Below, piece after piece: positions 19,841-31,880 of a stretch of DNA of 64,000 nucleotides. The stretch covers positions 17,099,601-17,163,600 of the forward strand of contig OY759225.1 in the NCBI GenBank assembly GCA_963662175.1, given 5' to 3'. Position numbers and translations under genes: made by a program. The notes below the pieces were generated by a model. It did no database searches. It saw only the letters and a list, made by a program, of their open reading frames with translations, and was not told where the DNA came from. Source of the stretch: Aradus depressus. Lineage: Eukaryota > Arthropoda > Insecta > Hemiptera > Aradidae. Position 1 is the stretch's first letter; each line of letters opens with the position of its first letter.

Positions 19841-20553
19841 CATAAAGTCGTCGGTATCATCTATGTAAAACCGAGGTAAAATGTTTAAGGCTTAACTTTA
19901 AAAAAAAAAAAAAAAAATTCCTTTGTACTCCAAATTAATGTAGAATTTATATGACACTCAGTGTTTTTTGAAAAAATTTTAAATTCCGAATATCATTATT
20001 TATAAATTTTTTTTACATGTTATCTTTTTATTTTTTTTAAATTACAGGTAGGGCGATGAAAGTAGACGGTTCAAATCTTTTTTCAGAATCAAAATTAGAT
20101 TAACAAATGAAACGGAAACAGAAAAATACTAAATACGTATTGGGGGTCCGGGCGCGGGGCGGATTGAACACAATATTTCCCCGGTATTTCAAGGTCGATG
20201 CTCCCCAACCCCACTGCATTGTTTTCACTTGAAAACTCCGAAATAGTAAACAAAAAAGAAGACACTAATGTGAAGTTAGGACCCAACTTTCAAAAATCAA
20301 ACTTTTTTTTTTATTTCGATAGAACTTCGTTGTCATATCAATTCTAAATTTATATTGAGTAAAAAGGAAAAAAAAAATATTTGAAAAAAGTTGAGCCGTT
20401 TGGCCAAAATACCTTTAATATTTTTGCTACTACTAGTGCTGTTATCTGTTGAAATAAATACATAATAAAATACAGGACATTTAACCTTAACACAAAAACT
20501 CTAATAACAGCAATTGTAATGAATCTATGGACACAAAATTTATATAATCAAAT
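19841..20553. other. Unassigned AT-rich stretch
   Basis: Homopolymer A/T runs at 19899, 20009 and 20304, with a family G trace at 20490-20540. No gene. Confidence 0.3.
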
Positions 20554-20882
20554 AGAGGGCGCCGGTAGCTCAGTGGTATGCGTACTTGTCTTCTGAGCTC
20601 AAGATCGTGGGTTCGAAACCCGACCGAGGCCCTCAGTTTATTTTATCTGGAAGGTAAAATAAACTTAAACACGCCGTCCTTCGGATGGGACATTAAGCGA
20701 TGGTCCCGAGCCTGCAGGATGTCAGGTACTCGTTAAAGACCCCTACACTAGGTGAATAAAAATTAAGGGTAGACAAAATTTAGGACTTTCACAGTAGAGT
20801 CGGGCTCATGTCCACCAGAATGACAAAAGAGCGCTCTGGTAGTAGGCGATATGACCTCGTAGTTAATGCCCGGGCATGAGGA
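20554..20882 (+). mobile_element. SINE1, nearly complete copy
   Basis: Best preserved promoter of the family: ggtagctcagtggtatgcgt and gggttcgaaacccgaccgag. Middle block has cattaagcgatggtcccgag. Ends at gcccgggcatgag, so the CCTAA tail is lost. Confidence 0.92.
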
Positions 20883-22109
20883 GATAATTAGCTATGTGTC
20901 GATTGGTTTTGGAGAGAGAGCAAACACTTAATTAATTACTTCGTGTTGGGGAAGTACATTGTCATTTTTTATTTTTTTATTAGAAATAAAAAAAATAATA
21001 CAATAATTGTGTATAATAAGAACGTGTCTTTCCTTAACTTCTTGTAATTATTGTTAGTTGTAATTATTATTAAAATAGTTAGGGCAAGATTATTGTTATT
21101 TAAATTAGGGTACTTTTGTTCATGCTCTTTGTACAAAAATAAGAGAAAAGATCATACAAATTTGGGTCATTGAACCCTTTGTTTTTGAGTTATGAATTTC
21201 AAATGTGTATTTAACTATATGCCCTATTCACAAATATGATAATTTATTCATATGTATTTTTACCTGAAGAACAAAAAAAAAAATACATTTATATATTCGT
21301 TGTATTTTTAGTTGCAGCCCTTTTTTCTCTCATATTATATTAAAAAATATAATTACGAAGGTAAGGATTTATTTTGATCAAATATTTAATAAAAAAGTTG
21401 TTGGTGAATCACCGGCAAAGTATTTCTCCTGAACGAATTACTCTATTAACTTTATGCTCCCCTCTCCAAATTTACTAAATACTAAATTTTGTGTTGATAA
21501 ATTCATTAGCTCAGTTATTAGGAGGGTTTTTTGAATTGAGCCCCCTCCCCTGAACCCCCTCTTTGGCCGATATCGCTGAAATTGTACAGGTTATGTCTTC
21601 ATTTGGTTTTGACTTCAAATATAAAATTTCATGTCGATACATTCATTATATCGGCAGTTATTAAAATTGTTGTGTTAAGTCTCCCCCCTAATCCTCCTTC
21701 TTTGAATGATTTGGTTGAAAAACAAATATTTGTCGTCATTAAAGGATTCTGGATAAACATATCAAATCTGTCGATACATTCATTCTATCGGGAGTTATCG
21801 TGTTCACAGACACAGCCATGAAATTCCTTTGAAAACTCCGCATCGAATTTTTGACCGATTACATAACTTTCCCTATACTTTGCATAGCTGGGGAAATAAA
21901 AACCCAAAATGTGTTAAATACAATTAATTAACTTGAACATAATTAAATTCAGAAAAATTTTAATTTAAATAAAATATAACTCTAGCTTCAACTTTGCGAA
22001 ATTTGAATGTTTAAACTATAAAATTTTGCGAAATTTGAATGTTTAAACTATAAAATTTTATAAACTAAACTTTAAAATCATTTGAAATAAGCTTCAATTT
22101 TATAAACTA
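20883..22109. other. Family G copies and AT-rich sequence
   Basis: 20895-20960 holds a family G end (ttcgtgttggggaagtacat). 21480-21900 is a fairly complete family G copy with ttcatgtcgatacattcatt and cattctatcgggagttatcg, and a terminal hairpin with tttccctatactttgcatag before ctggggaaa. 21993-22055 is a short direct duplication of tgcgaaatttgaatgtttaa. No gene. Confidence 0.45.
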
Positions 22110-22120
22110 ATCATTAAAAT

Positions 22121-22707
22121 ATGTCCGATATCTAGGACTTCATTTAGACAGACGTTTAACTTGGATGACTCATATCAGACTGAAACGCACAGACCTCAAA
22201 AGACGATTTGGACGACTGAAATCAATCATCGGACGACGATCGACATTATCGCTTGAAAACAAACTTCACATTTACAACACTATACTAAAACCCATCTGGA
22301 CTTACGGAATCGAGATATGGGGATCAGCCAAAAAATCAAACATACAACGCCTTCAGTCATTACAATCCATCATACTACGCCACATTGCCAATGCCCCATT
22401 TTACGTTTCCAACCTCACATTACATAATGACCTCAACATCCCATTTGTACCTTCTGTTATCAAGACACGGTATCAACATTTTCACGACAAACTCCATCAT
22501 CACGCCAATCCACTTATTCTCCAATTATCCACGAATCCGCCAAGACGTCTAAAGCGGACATGGCAGAGGGAACTGCTCCAGGACTAGCCTGGACTCCTCT
22601 TCGGGCACGTACCTCAGCAGTACAGCGACACACTTGCCACAGCACATCATCACAATCACTAGTGACAAATGTTGTCGTTGTGAATATGTAAATAAATAAA
22701 TAAAAAA
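22121..22707 (+). mobile_element. 5'-truncated jockey-type LINE insertion
   Basis: 587 bp bounded by exact atcattaaaat (22110-22120 and 22708-22718). It ends in an aataaataaataaaaaaa tail. The 3' UTR is short (about 120 bp) and unlike that of the 3399/7098/15700 copies, so this is a different jockey subfamily. Confidence 0.92.
22123..22587 (+). pseudogene. Jockey-type reverse transcriptase C-terminus, open frame
   Basis: Uninterrupted from the truncation point: VRYLGLHLDRRLTWMTHIRL, then YNTILKPIWTYGIEIWGSAK, NAPFYVSNLTLHNDLNIPFV and the tail PPRRLKRTWQRELLQD before the stop at 22587. It holds the post-polymerase region only; no catalytic FADD box and no endonuclease. Lack of stops and the clean target duplication suggest a fairly recent insertion. 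It is dead on arrival from 5' truncation and not a host gene. Confidence 0.9.
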
Positions 22708-22718
22708 ATCATTAAAAT

Positions 22719-23557
22719 AATTTGAAATATGCTTCAATTTTAAATATTCAGGGAGGTCTTTTGTATATTCGATTTCACTTTTGGCATTTTGACGCCACAA
22801 AATGGGTGATATATTACCAGTGACTGAGTAAAATTGTAAATTATTTTTTGAACATTATGAATAACCGAACTGCAAATAAAGCTCATGATTAATTGATAGG
22901 GTACCTACTTTTTATGTTATTCGGCTAGACCCTTTACTCTATATTCATGATCATTTATTCTCTCGAAAACTAAATATTCGAAAAATTAAAAAAAAATTGA
23001 TTACTTCCATAGGTTGTATTTAAACCCAGGTCTGTAGTTTACTCAAAGCTCTCTTCTTGTATAGATGAGACTTAAAATCGATATGTTAATCAGGTACTTC
23101 TTAAACCAGACATAAAATTTCATGTCGATATATTTATTTATTTTATCGGGAGTTACCGTTTTAATAAATAGGCACTTCTGCGAAATTTACAGTCGAATTA
23201 AGGACCCTACCAACGATAGAGTTACTAGCGACTTCACGAGCACTGTTGCCTGTCGCGACGCTTATAGTCTCTCTAAAAGATAACTGAGAGAGGGGAATTT
23301 CGTAGCCCGATTTCATTAATTATGTTCGCTGAATACGAAAACTAACAAATAAAAAAAAAAGAAGAAAAGAAAAATAATTAGTTAACATTCTTGACCCATT
23401 GTCTTAAAGACTGCAACCAGATTGGCTGCAGCGTCTTTAAATGACATGATCACAAGGTACATCCCATGTACGAGTTATTCAATTAAGTTATCGCTGTCCC
23501 CCAAGTCAATCCACCTTTTGTAATAAAACTCAACAATATTTAACTTCAGAATTCTTA
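22719..23557. other. Unassigned AT-rich stretch
   Basis: Scattered family G words (gataactg..., ttcatgtcgatatatttatt at 23120). No gene or intact repeat recognised. Confidence 0.3.
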
Positions 23558-23559
23558 TA

Positions 23560-24333
23560 CAGTAAAAACTCTATAAGTCGAACATCAAGGGAGACGCCAA
23601 AAAATTCGAGCTATAGAGTTTTCGACTTATGGAGAATTTCGTCTTAGGCGGATTTTGATTCGACTTGTAGAGGTTAAGATTCATTCTAACTAATTTTGAG
23701 TTAGAGAGGTGAAATAAATAAAAATTCAAGTTACAGAGGTAACAAACATATTTATATTTATTATAAATCAACATTATTTCAAAACATCCTTAAAATAAAA
23801 AATACGTAGTATGTATGTATATGTAGGTATTAAAAAAAGTCAGTAATATTTTTTTGCTTTAGATAATTCGGTTATTCTCTTTCTATAGCATTGTCTAAGG
23901 TATAAAGAGCAGAAAATTCTTGTTCTTCCGAGTTGCTGGTTTGAACCAAACTACTTCTCACAATTTTTCAACCGACACAAAATGACTTGCTTCGCTAAAC
24001 TTCAAATGAAATCAATAATAATATGCTTTATCATTTCTTAGAATTGGTAATCCTATTTATTGTATACTCCTAAATTGTTTTCTAAGAAACAATGGTGTAC
24101 ATTGTCGGCAAATGCTTAAGTCGGTAACTTATTTTTCTTCGAGCTTTTTTCGAGTTATAGAGGGGAAATATGTACCAAAATGGCTTGTAGGGACTCACTG
24201 ATTATTTCGACTAATAGAGGGTTGAGATTTCGAGTAATGGAGGTTTTGGGGCTTGAAGGGAAAGGAACAAAACTTTTTTTCGAGTTTTGGAGGTTTTCGA
24301 CTTATCGAGGTTCGACTTAAATAGGTTCTACTG
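23560..24333. mobile_element. Pogo/Tigger-type non-autonomous element
   Basis: 774 bp with inverted ends cagtaaaaactctataagtc and (complement) cagtagaacctatttaagtc, flanked by TA on both sides. Sub-terminal copies of cgagttttggaggttttcga appear inverted near both ends. The cagtanaacct-tcgaa end is typical of the pogo/Tigger group. No transposase frame. The right end of a second copy lies at 60707-60872. Confidence 0.85.
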
Positions 24334-24721
24334 TACTTAATTTTGTGTGTATACATTCTATACATCGGTAATTATTATGGTATTTATGTACTTCTCTGGT
24401 GTTCACAACCTTTTGACCCATTTCGCAGATAATTAATGTGTCCTTATGGTTTTGAATTAAAATATATAATTTCGTGTTCATACATACAATACATCGGGAG
24501 TCATTCGAATTATTGTGTTGAAAAATCTCCCCTAAAATCCTTCCCTTCTCTTTGGTCGATAAGCTCTTGTAACCCTTAAAAGGACCGCTTTCTGGCAACA
24601 GAATCATGCGCTGCCGTTTCATGAGGAAGTGCCAATAACCAACAGCAGCATATCTTGCTACGGCCAAGAATACTCCGGTGTAGTATGATAAAAAAATTAT
24701 GTTAAATAAAAATTAAAAAAA
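24334..24721. repeat. Family G copy
   Basis: Contains atacattctatacatcggta and catacaatacatcgggagtc. A 116-codon frame on the minus strand is a reading of this repeat. Confidence 0.4.
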
Positions 24722-25140
24722 TTACCACATTTCCTGTAGAAGCTGGTCTTCTACGAAATTTTGATTTCTATAATAGTTTCCGAAAAGGGGCCTATAAAAA
24801 TATCAAAAATTCAAGACGTGCAATTTTTCATTTGGATTTCTTCTAAATTTACTAAAGAGATGCCATCTTGTTTCTTTTCAAAAATTTTAAATTTAATCCC
24901 AAGGTATAAATTATCTTACTGGGTTCGCAGGGAAAATTAATAGTATAGAATAAGAGAACAAATATTGGGTTTATTTACCTAAATCCACAAAAAAAAAAAA
25001 AAAAAAAATCAGAATTACAAGCTAATTTCTACATCTACTTTAGTCTCTTACTTTAGCATCTACTTCACTGTTATTTTCACTCCTACATCTCCTCTACATC
25101 TTCTCTCACTGAGACTGGTTCACTCCACCTCTCTCTAGAC

Positions 25141-25705
25141 CATAGGTTCCCAAACTTATTTTGTCTACTGCCCACTTTGAGAATAAATTATTTTTTAGCG
25201 CCCCCCATTTTTCACCTACTTAAAAACCACTATAACTTCAAATTAAATTAATTATTGTGAGCTATATTAGCGGATATTAAACATTCATTCTAAACGAGAC
25301 TTTTACTACAACCCGCAAGAGTTAACTTGAGACCTGAGCGCAGTAGGTAGTTCACAAGTTAACTCTTACGGGCTACACCTGCCAATGAGAATGATTATTG
25401 AAACGCAACTTTATAGTATTCAGACAGAGTATCTTTTATTCAAAATAAAACAAACATAAGATCAAGTGGAGGAAGGTTACGCAGGGCTTTGTTTACCTAC
25501 ATTTGCCCCGTCACGATTCACGTATACATAGGTTCAGAAATAAGCCACTAGATCGCTCCTAACCTAAGGACCTAGATGAAATTACAAATCGCCCCCTATG
25601 CCTCTACACAACAACGCCACAATTTTTTTTCTGGGTCTCTTACCGCTCCCCTTTAGGCCTGCAGCGCCCACAAGGGGGCGTTATCGCCCATTTTGGGAAA
25701 GGCGG
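25141..25705. mobile_element. hAT element, non-autonomous
   Basis: 565 bp between exact 8-bp duplications ctctagac (25133-25140 and 25706-25713). Ends cataggttcccaaacttatt and (complement) ccgcctttcccaaaatgggc are imperfect inverted repeats of the ggttcccaaac type common in hAT. No transposase. Confidence 0.88.
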
Positions 25706-25754
25706 CTCTAGACTGTCCACATCCACAACACAACTTAGACTGTTTCACACTATA

Positions 25755-26664
25755 CAGGGTGTAACAAGTCGAGAGGGCGATACTGAGGGATCTTATAGTA
25801 AACTTAATTCTGAACAAAAACGTTCCTATAAACATAGGTCCGCAAATGCTTTGTTTAAAAGTTATAATCAAAAAACTGCAGGGCAAAGAAAGAAATACCT
25901 GCAACTGGTATAAGGGATTAGGATCTTAATAGGGTTCAAGGTTCAATACCATTCATGTTTATGAATGTTGGGTTCTATTTCAATGCAACTAATCTCATTT
26001 ATTGTGAATCAGTTTTGCATAAAATGCAGCGAATGTTCACCGCTATCTCCTTTCGCCAATATTTCTTCCTGCCCGATTCAATTCGGATGCAATGCTAAAT
26101 CTATTGGAAAATGATCTAGTGGACATCCTCGAGGATATCCTATTGAACCTGCGAGTACATAGTTGGTTTCAAATGGATGGATGCCCAGCACATAATGGCA
26201 GAGTCATTCGTGATTGGATGGACAGAAATTATTCAAGGAGATAGATTGGATGCTTTGGACCAGTAAGATGGCCTGCAAGAAATCCCGACTTAACGCCCAT
26301 GGATTTTTACGTTTTGGGGGCGTTAAAAACTAACGCTTATTCGCAATCTGTGAACACTAGGGAAGAACTGGTTGAACGGATTCAGAGCGCTTGTGACGAA
26401 ATGAGAGGACAGGAACAAGAGGTACTAACAGCCATAAATTCAGTTGCCCGGAGGTGTCAATTATGTGTACGACAACAGGGAAGACATTTTGAACAATTAT
26501 TGTAGTTACTCTTTACTTTCAAGTGATTAGTGTTGTATTAGCGTTTTTTTATTATAACTTTTAAACAAAGCCTTTGCGGACCTATGTTTATAGAAACTTT
26601 TTTGTTCAGAATTAAGTTTACTATAAGATCCCTAAGTATCGCCCTCTCGACTTGTTACACCCTG
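25755..26664. mobile_element. Mariner-like element with TA duplication
   Basis: 910 bp, ends cagggtgtaacaagtcgaga and its complement, flanked by TA. The inverted repeats continue for over 100 bp through ggtccgcaaatgctttgttt. The right half encodes a worn transposase C-terminus. It sits in the Harbinger-related element. Confidence 0.92.
26085..26505 (+). pseudogene. Mariner/Tc1-superfamily transposase C-terminal half
   Basis: The reading is LLENDLVDILEDILLNLRVH, SWFQMDGCPAHNGRVIRDWM, then (after a stop or shift near 26240) GPVRWPARNPDLTPMDFYVL and NTREELVERIQSACDEMRGQ to a stop at 26505. FQMDGCPAHN carries the second catalytic aspartate, and NPDLTPMDF carries the third acidic position as D. 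The N-terminal helix-turn-helix and the first aspartate are missing. The element also has its own terminal repeats, so this is an inactive transposon remnant. Confidence 0.88.
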
Positions 26665-26850
26665 TATAAAACAGCTGATCGTCGTATTTTGTTCTTCATT
26701 CATTGGTGACTCGTCCATCTTTGTATATTTATTCACTATTTAAGTTAGTTCACTACTAACAGCTGTTTTTATACAAATAATAATAGTTGATTTTATAATA
26801 TATTAATAATCTTAATGTGTGTAATTTTTTTTACATCACAGTAGATTGAC

Positions 26851-28179
26851 TTATACGCAGAGCAGCCGAGGCTCCACGTCGCGCGGGCTAGGCTGCTCAG
26901 GGCGTTAAAAATGGCGGTTGTCCTTTCTTTAATCGCTACAACGTGCGGCGTTTCAACCCCGGCGCAATTCCCACCCCTAGGTACTTTCACCCCATTTCTG
27001 TTCTATTACATAACTTCCCCCATACAGCATGTAAAAATATATACAATATGATGAATCTAGTATGAATACATAAGTATGGACCCAGTTTAATAGAATAAAT
27101 TTCAGATTGTATACATTGATATGTACATACAAATGTAAATACCTTTTAAAAAATAAATAAAAAAACATTTTCCCGACAATGTTATACTGAGATAGGTACC
27201 TCTTGGGAACAAGGAAACTGGAGAAAATTCAAATGAAGTGCTTTCCGCCCATCAGAGGAATGTGAAATAGGTTGGAAAATATAAATTGTCTATCTGAGCC
27301 AGGTGTGGTACAGTGGCATTCTCACTGTCTTCAATAATTCCCACTCCTGGTAGGAGAATTTCATTTAAACACAGAGCCCGTTTACTTCTTTTTTTTTCTC
27401 TCTCTTTTTTTCTCATTTTCTTTTATAAATTATATGAAGAAAAACGTCCAACTTTTCTTGTTAAGCTTAGGGAAATTCTGTAATCATGTTAAAATTGAGT
27501 GAAAAAATTATTTTAAAGACGAAATTAGTACGTCATTTTTTATTTATAAGATATTGTAAATTGTGTAAAAATGTGAGAACGAGTTTTTAAATTTTTAAGT
27601 CTCCTGATGAACACATTCGAACCATTTTCACGATGATTTTGAGGTCACAGGGAATAAATTGGTAAGTCTAAATTCGTAACTGTTTAGAGCAGCACTTTTT
27701 TACTTTTGTAATAATCGTGTAAATCCAGTTTTTGGAATAAATAAATTATGTTTGCATTATTAATCATATACCTTCTAAATCTATAGGAGAGAATGAAAAT
27801 GAATATTGTTAATAATTTCTTGGATTTTTCCTTAGTTATCTAATCATTCCCCATCACTTACCTAATTATTAACCATACTTTTTGAAATACTCGTGAATGA
27901 TGCCTCTCTAAAGTTGATTTAACCGAAAACACCCTCTTCACTTGGAATAGTCTGCCGTAGTGAATAAATGGTTAAATGCAGTTATCTCGAAATGATTCCT
28001 CAAAGCCCTGAGCTCACCACTTCTTCACAGTGCGCAGATGACTTGGGAGATCATCACAGTACACTTAACTCTTTTGGCCATTTCACGAGTTAATAACTTA
28101 TTCCCTGTGACTATAGAACTGACTCCGATAAAGTACACTTTACATGGTTACATTTATGACAATAAAAAGCGTTAATATT
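26851..28179. other. Unassigned region
   Basis: 26860-26990 is a GC-rich island (ccacgtcgcgcgggctaggc, aacgtgcggcgtttcaaccc) of unknown origin. 27300-27375 has a weak tRNA-like look (tggtacagtggcattctcac) without a B-box. The rest is AT-rich. No gene, splice pattern or known repeat could be supported. Confidence 0.3.
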
Positions 28180-28397
28180 TTGAGCACGTTGTCCTTCAGG
28201 TGAGATGTTAAGCGATGGTTCCGAGTCTGTGTGGTGTCAGGTATTCGTTAAAGACTCCTACCCCCAGGTGAATAAACCTATGTAGGCAAAATTAAACACT
28301 CCCACAGTAGAGTCGGGCTCATCTTCACCAGAGTGAAGAAAAAAGGGCTGTGGTAGTAGGCGTAGTTAAAGCCCTGGCATGAGTAATAATAATTAAC
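28180..28397 (+). mobile_element. SINE1 3' two-thirds
   Basis: Starts in the middle block (ttgagcacgttgtccttcag) and runs to catgagtaataataatta. The head is missing. Confidence 0.8.
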
Positions 28398-28916
28398 AGT
28401 TCTTAGAAGCCTGGCGAAGTTCGAATTTTCAATATAATAACGAAAACCAATTGAACAAAAGCATAATAAAAATATAAATACAATTCCATTTTATTCATGG
28501 TAATATCATGAATTCGTTTACCATATTTTCATTTAAAGTTGTGAATAGACTCGTTATCAGTGATGCCATTGCTCACGGTATTTCAGTAAGGTTGGTTATT
28601 GATATAGCAGGCTGTGGTTGGGTGTGCGCAGCCTGGTGAGAAGATCATGAATCATTTCGTTGTCAACTTTGTTATCGATACAACACTTGTTATTTATGTA
28701 AGAAAACTGGGGGGTGCCTCGAAGGAAGTGAAAAATTGGTCTGGAAAATATCACCCAGTTACGAGAGAAGAAAATTGGTTGGTAGTTTTTGTAATGGGCC
28801 CAGTAGATAGGTTGAAGTTATAAAAATTGAGGAACTTTAATAATTAAAATTAATCTTGATTTATTATTTTGCAATATAACTTAGTAAGTTTCCACTCTCC
28901 CCTAAGACAGGATTTT
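28398..28916. other. Unassigned stretch
   Basis: AT-rich with one 69-codon frame (28614-28823) that shows no known domain. No repeat recognised. Confidence 0.25.
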
Positions 28917-30084
28917 TTTTTATAGCATTTGGTTAGTTATCATGACTCATGCCGCTAATATCGCGTACCAGAGCGCTCTTTCGTCGCTATAACTCAATAT
29001 TTGGCTTACATAGTGGCTTCTGAATCCTCATAATAGATTTTGGTTGGTTAGTTACTATGATTCATGCCCGGGCTTCAAATACAAGCTAATATCGCGTACC
29101 AGAGCGCTCTTTCGTCGCTATAACTCAATATTTGGCTTACATAATGGCTTCTGAATCCTCATAATAGATTTTGGTTGGTTAGTTACTATGATTCATGCCC
29201 GGGCTTCAGCTCCGAGCTAATATCGCGTACCAGAGCGCTCTTTCGTCGCTATAACTCAATATTTGGCTTACATAGTGGCTTCTGAATCCTCATAATAGAT
29301 TTTGGTTGGTTAGTTACTATGATTCATGCCTGGGCTTCAGCTTCGAGCTAATATCGCGTACCAGAGCGCTCTTTCGTCGCTATAACTCAATATTTGGCTT
29401 ACATAGTGGCTTCTGAATCCTCATAATAGATTTTGGTTGGTTAGTTACATTCATGCCCGGGCTTCAGCTTCAAGCTAATATCGCGTACCCGAGCGCTCTT
29501 TCGTCGCTATAACTCAATATTTGGCTTACATAGTGGCTTCTGAATCCTCATAATAGATTTTGGTTGGTTAGTTACTATGATTCATGCCCGGGCTTCAAAT
29601 ACGAGCTAATATCGCGTACCAGTGGGCTCTTTCGTCGCTATAACTCAATATTTGGCTTACATAGTGGCTTCTGAACCCTCATAATAGATTTTGGTTGGTT
29701 AGTTACTATGATTCATGCCCGGGCTTCAAATACGAGCTAATATCGCGTACCAGAGCGCTCTTTCGTCGCTATAACTCAATATCAGGCTTACATAGTGGCT
29801 TCTGAATCCTCATAATAGATTTTGGTTGGTTAGTTACTATGATTCATGCCCGGGCTTCAAATACGAGCTAATATCGCGTACCAGAGCGCTCTTTCGTCGC
29901 TATAACTCAATATTTGGCTTACATAGTGGCTTCTGAATCCTCATAATAGATTTTGGTTGGTTAGTTACTATGATTCATGCCCGGGCTTCAAATACGAGCT
30001 AATATCGCGTACCAGAGCGCTCTTTCGTCGCTATAACTCAATATTTGGCTTACGTAGTGGCTTCTGAACCCTCATAATAGATTT
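28917..30084. repeat. 131-bp satellite, nine copies
   Basis: Units begin at 28917 (shorter), 29041, 29172, 29303, 29434 (127 bp), 29561, 29692, 29823 and 29954. Each unit joins a minus-strand SINE1 3' piece (catgcccgggcttca, accagagcgctctttcgtcg) to a non-SINE piece (ataactcaatatttggctta, cttctgaatcctcataatag) that also occurs near 44330 and 57510. Units differ by only a few bases, so the array is young. Confidence 0.95.
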
Positions 30085-30592
30085 TGTGCCAATAAATTAC
30101 AAAACGGTAGTTCAACACCTTGGATTCCCCTCCCAGGAACATCTTCGACTGCCGGCATGTGGTCTTTTCTGTCCATGTACGCTCCAAAAGATCCTTAGTC
30201 CACTCTCATATATATGTACATATAGGTATATATTTACTTTGACATATGATGAGCAATGGTGCGTTCTCCCCAGTTGTTCTCTGCGAATACATTTCGTCGC
30301 CCACGACCCACAGAAGACTACTTATGGAAAAGCCCACGTACCGATACACGACATTGACATTGACCGTACCATATAGACTCAAACATATCCTATTTTAGAA
30401 GCCCTTTTAAAAAAACCTTGAAAAAACCAGTTCATATTGTTTTTCGTTTTCTTTTTCTTTTCTTGGACGGTATCTGAAGAAGGGTGTGTTAAGACACGAC
30501 AAGGTTGGACTTTCAAAAACAATTAACTAATTGAATCTCATTATTTCACTTGTTAATTTTTACTTTCAGCAAATTTCTTTAGTAGTAAGGAA
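30085..30592. other. Unassigned stretch with a 96-codon frame
   Basis: Bases 30086-30376 are open and more GC-rich than the flank, with two cysteine-rich patches but no recognised domain. A lost exon or retroelement piece cannot be told apart. 30470-30515 reads ctgaagaagggtgtgttaag-acacgac, which only loosely resembles a hammerhead. Confidence 0.2.
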
Positions 30593-30890
30593 GTACAGTA
30601 GATATGTTATATATAATCAGGACACCGATTATCCGGACATCCGGTTAATCCGGACGGGATTTTTTAAAAAATCATTAAAATTTAGTAAACTTTTGTTTTT
30701 TTTGTCTTTTATTTATAAAGATACAACTGTTGCTAGGGTGCAACAACCAGTATCTATGATGGTACTATGTTGGCGTGAGTGGCATGTGAGAGGAAGGCCA
30801 CCCAGTCCTCGTGACGAAAATTTATTTTCATTATTAGAACAAGAACAGAAATTTTTTTTTTTTTTAAATAAATAAATAAAAAGGAATTGA
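30593..30890. mobile_element. Pogo-like element fragment
   Basis: Starts cagtagatatgttatatat and contains accgattatccggacatccg-gttaatccggac, a sub-terminal repeat pattern typical of Tigger/pogo elements. The rest of the element is not identifiable. Confidence 0.4.
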
Positions 30891-31323
30891 AGGACAATTT
30901 TGATGGATGGGTTAAGAGTGATGATAAAAGTGAAGGAAAATAATGTTAAAAAAAATATTAAGAACGAATAGGCTCAATTCAAAATAAGGCAAAATAATAG
31001 GCTCAATTCAAAAATCCTAATAACTGCCGATGTAATGAATTTATAGACACAAAATTTAGTATGAGGATTTACGAGCCCCTACGTAAGTAAACTATTGAAT
31101 ATTAACTTAAACGAAAAGTTTTTTGATTAATTGGTTCTGGGGCAGTAAATTGCCGGTGATTCATCGACGATTTTTTTTTTTTTTTTAAATTTATCCTTGA
31201 AAAATAAATAATTACAATAATTATTTATAAATAAATAAAACAATACAATGAGTCGTGAATGACTGGAGTGCCTAATGTTTTTTTTTCGATGGTAATGGCC
31301 CATAATCCACCACATATGGTATA
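30891..31323. other. Family G pieces
   Basis: 31010-31080 (taactgccgatgtaatgaat) and 31140-31175 (attgccggtgattcatcgac) belong to family G. Otherwise AT-rich. Confidence 0.4.
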
Positions 31324-31665
31324 CTATAATCCTTGGTACTCATTTTGGATAATGAAGTCATAAGGTTTTCCAAAAAGGTTGTTCTGTATATGGTTTGCAA
31401 GATGGACGGAATACAAAACAGTTGCTTTTGTATTCCGTTCTACTGAAGTTGCTTGTAGCCTACAGTCATTAGCAACCTGAATATGGTAATTGCCCATGTT
31501 GTTTACCATGTTTTTGTTACGGGAAGAATGGTAACCTTCAGTTAATTTTAAGGTAGATACCATAAATGTTTCATGAGGTAAGAATATCAAAATTAAAATA
31601 AATAATTCTCGAATTGCCCTTTTATTTTTAATTTTTTTTTTATATATTGAACATCTATTCGTCAT
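31324..31665 (-). other. Open frame of unknown function
   Basis: 113 codons, with the C-terminal part (from ETFMVSTLKLTEGYHSSRNK onward) more protein-like than the K/I-rich start. No domain, transmembrane segment or catalytic motif recognised. It is AT-rich with no splice signals that decide matters. It could be a decayed transposon exon. Confidence 0.2.
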
Positions 31666-31670
31666 TTTAG

Positions 31671-31880
31671 TTATGACTCACGCCCGGGCTTTAAATACAA
31701 GGTCATATCGCCTACTACCAGAGCGCTCTTTCGTCACTCTGGTGAACAAGAGCCCAACTTTACTTGATAGTCCTAAATTGTGCCTACCCTAAATTTGCCC
31801 AAGATTTTTTTCACTTCCCAGATAAAAAATCTAATGGCCTCGGCCGGGTTTCGAACCCTCGAACTTGAGATTAGTAAGCA
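31671..31880 (-). mobile_element. SINE1 internal-deletion subtype
   Basis: 3' part followed by a deletion that joins cctaaatttgcccaagattt to the B-box region. The same deletion, with the same substitutions (gtgaacaagagcccaacttt), is found at 32899-33093, so the two are a subtype or a duplication. Confidence 0.85.

Larger units (their letters stand above)
24722..26850 (+). mobile_element. Harbinger-related element with two nested insertions
   Basis: Segments 24722-25140, 25706-25754 and 26665-26850 join to one copy of the family at 10840 and 11905. The joins fall in ctctctagac-tgtcca and cacta-aaacagctg, which are continuous in those copies. The order read from it: this element first, then a hAT at 25141 and a mariner-like element at 25755. 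Confidence 0.75.

Noticed and set aside
27605..27635. ctgatgaacacattcgaacc as a hammerhead core
   Set aside because: No stem II pairing between the two core words and GAAA is GAAC.
28917..30084. Regularly spaced repeats suggesting CRISPR
   Set aside because: Units are head-to-tail 131-bp copies with no unique spacers, in animal nuclear DNA.
30470..30515. Hammerhead-like ctgaaga ... acacgacaagg
   Set aside because: GAAA is replaced by gaca, three extra bases stand before the stem and stem I does not pair; at best a decayed relic.
31324..31665. Possible host exon
   Set aside because: Kept only as an unknown open frame; no domain, no supporting splice sites and repeats on both sides.
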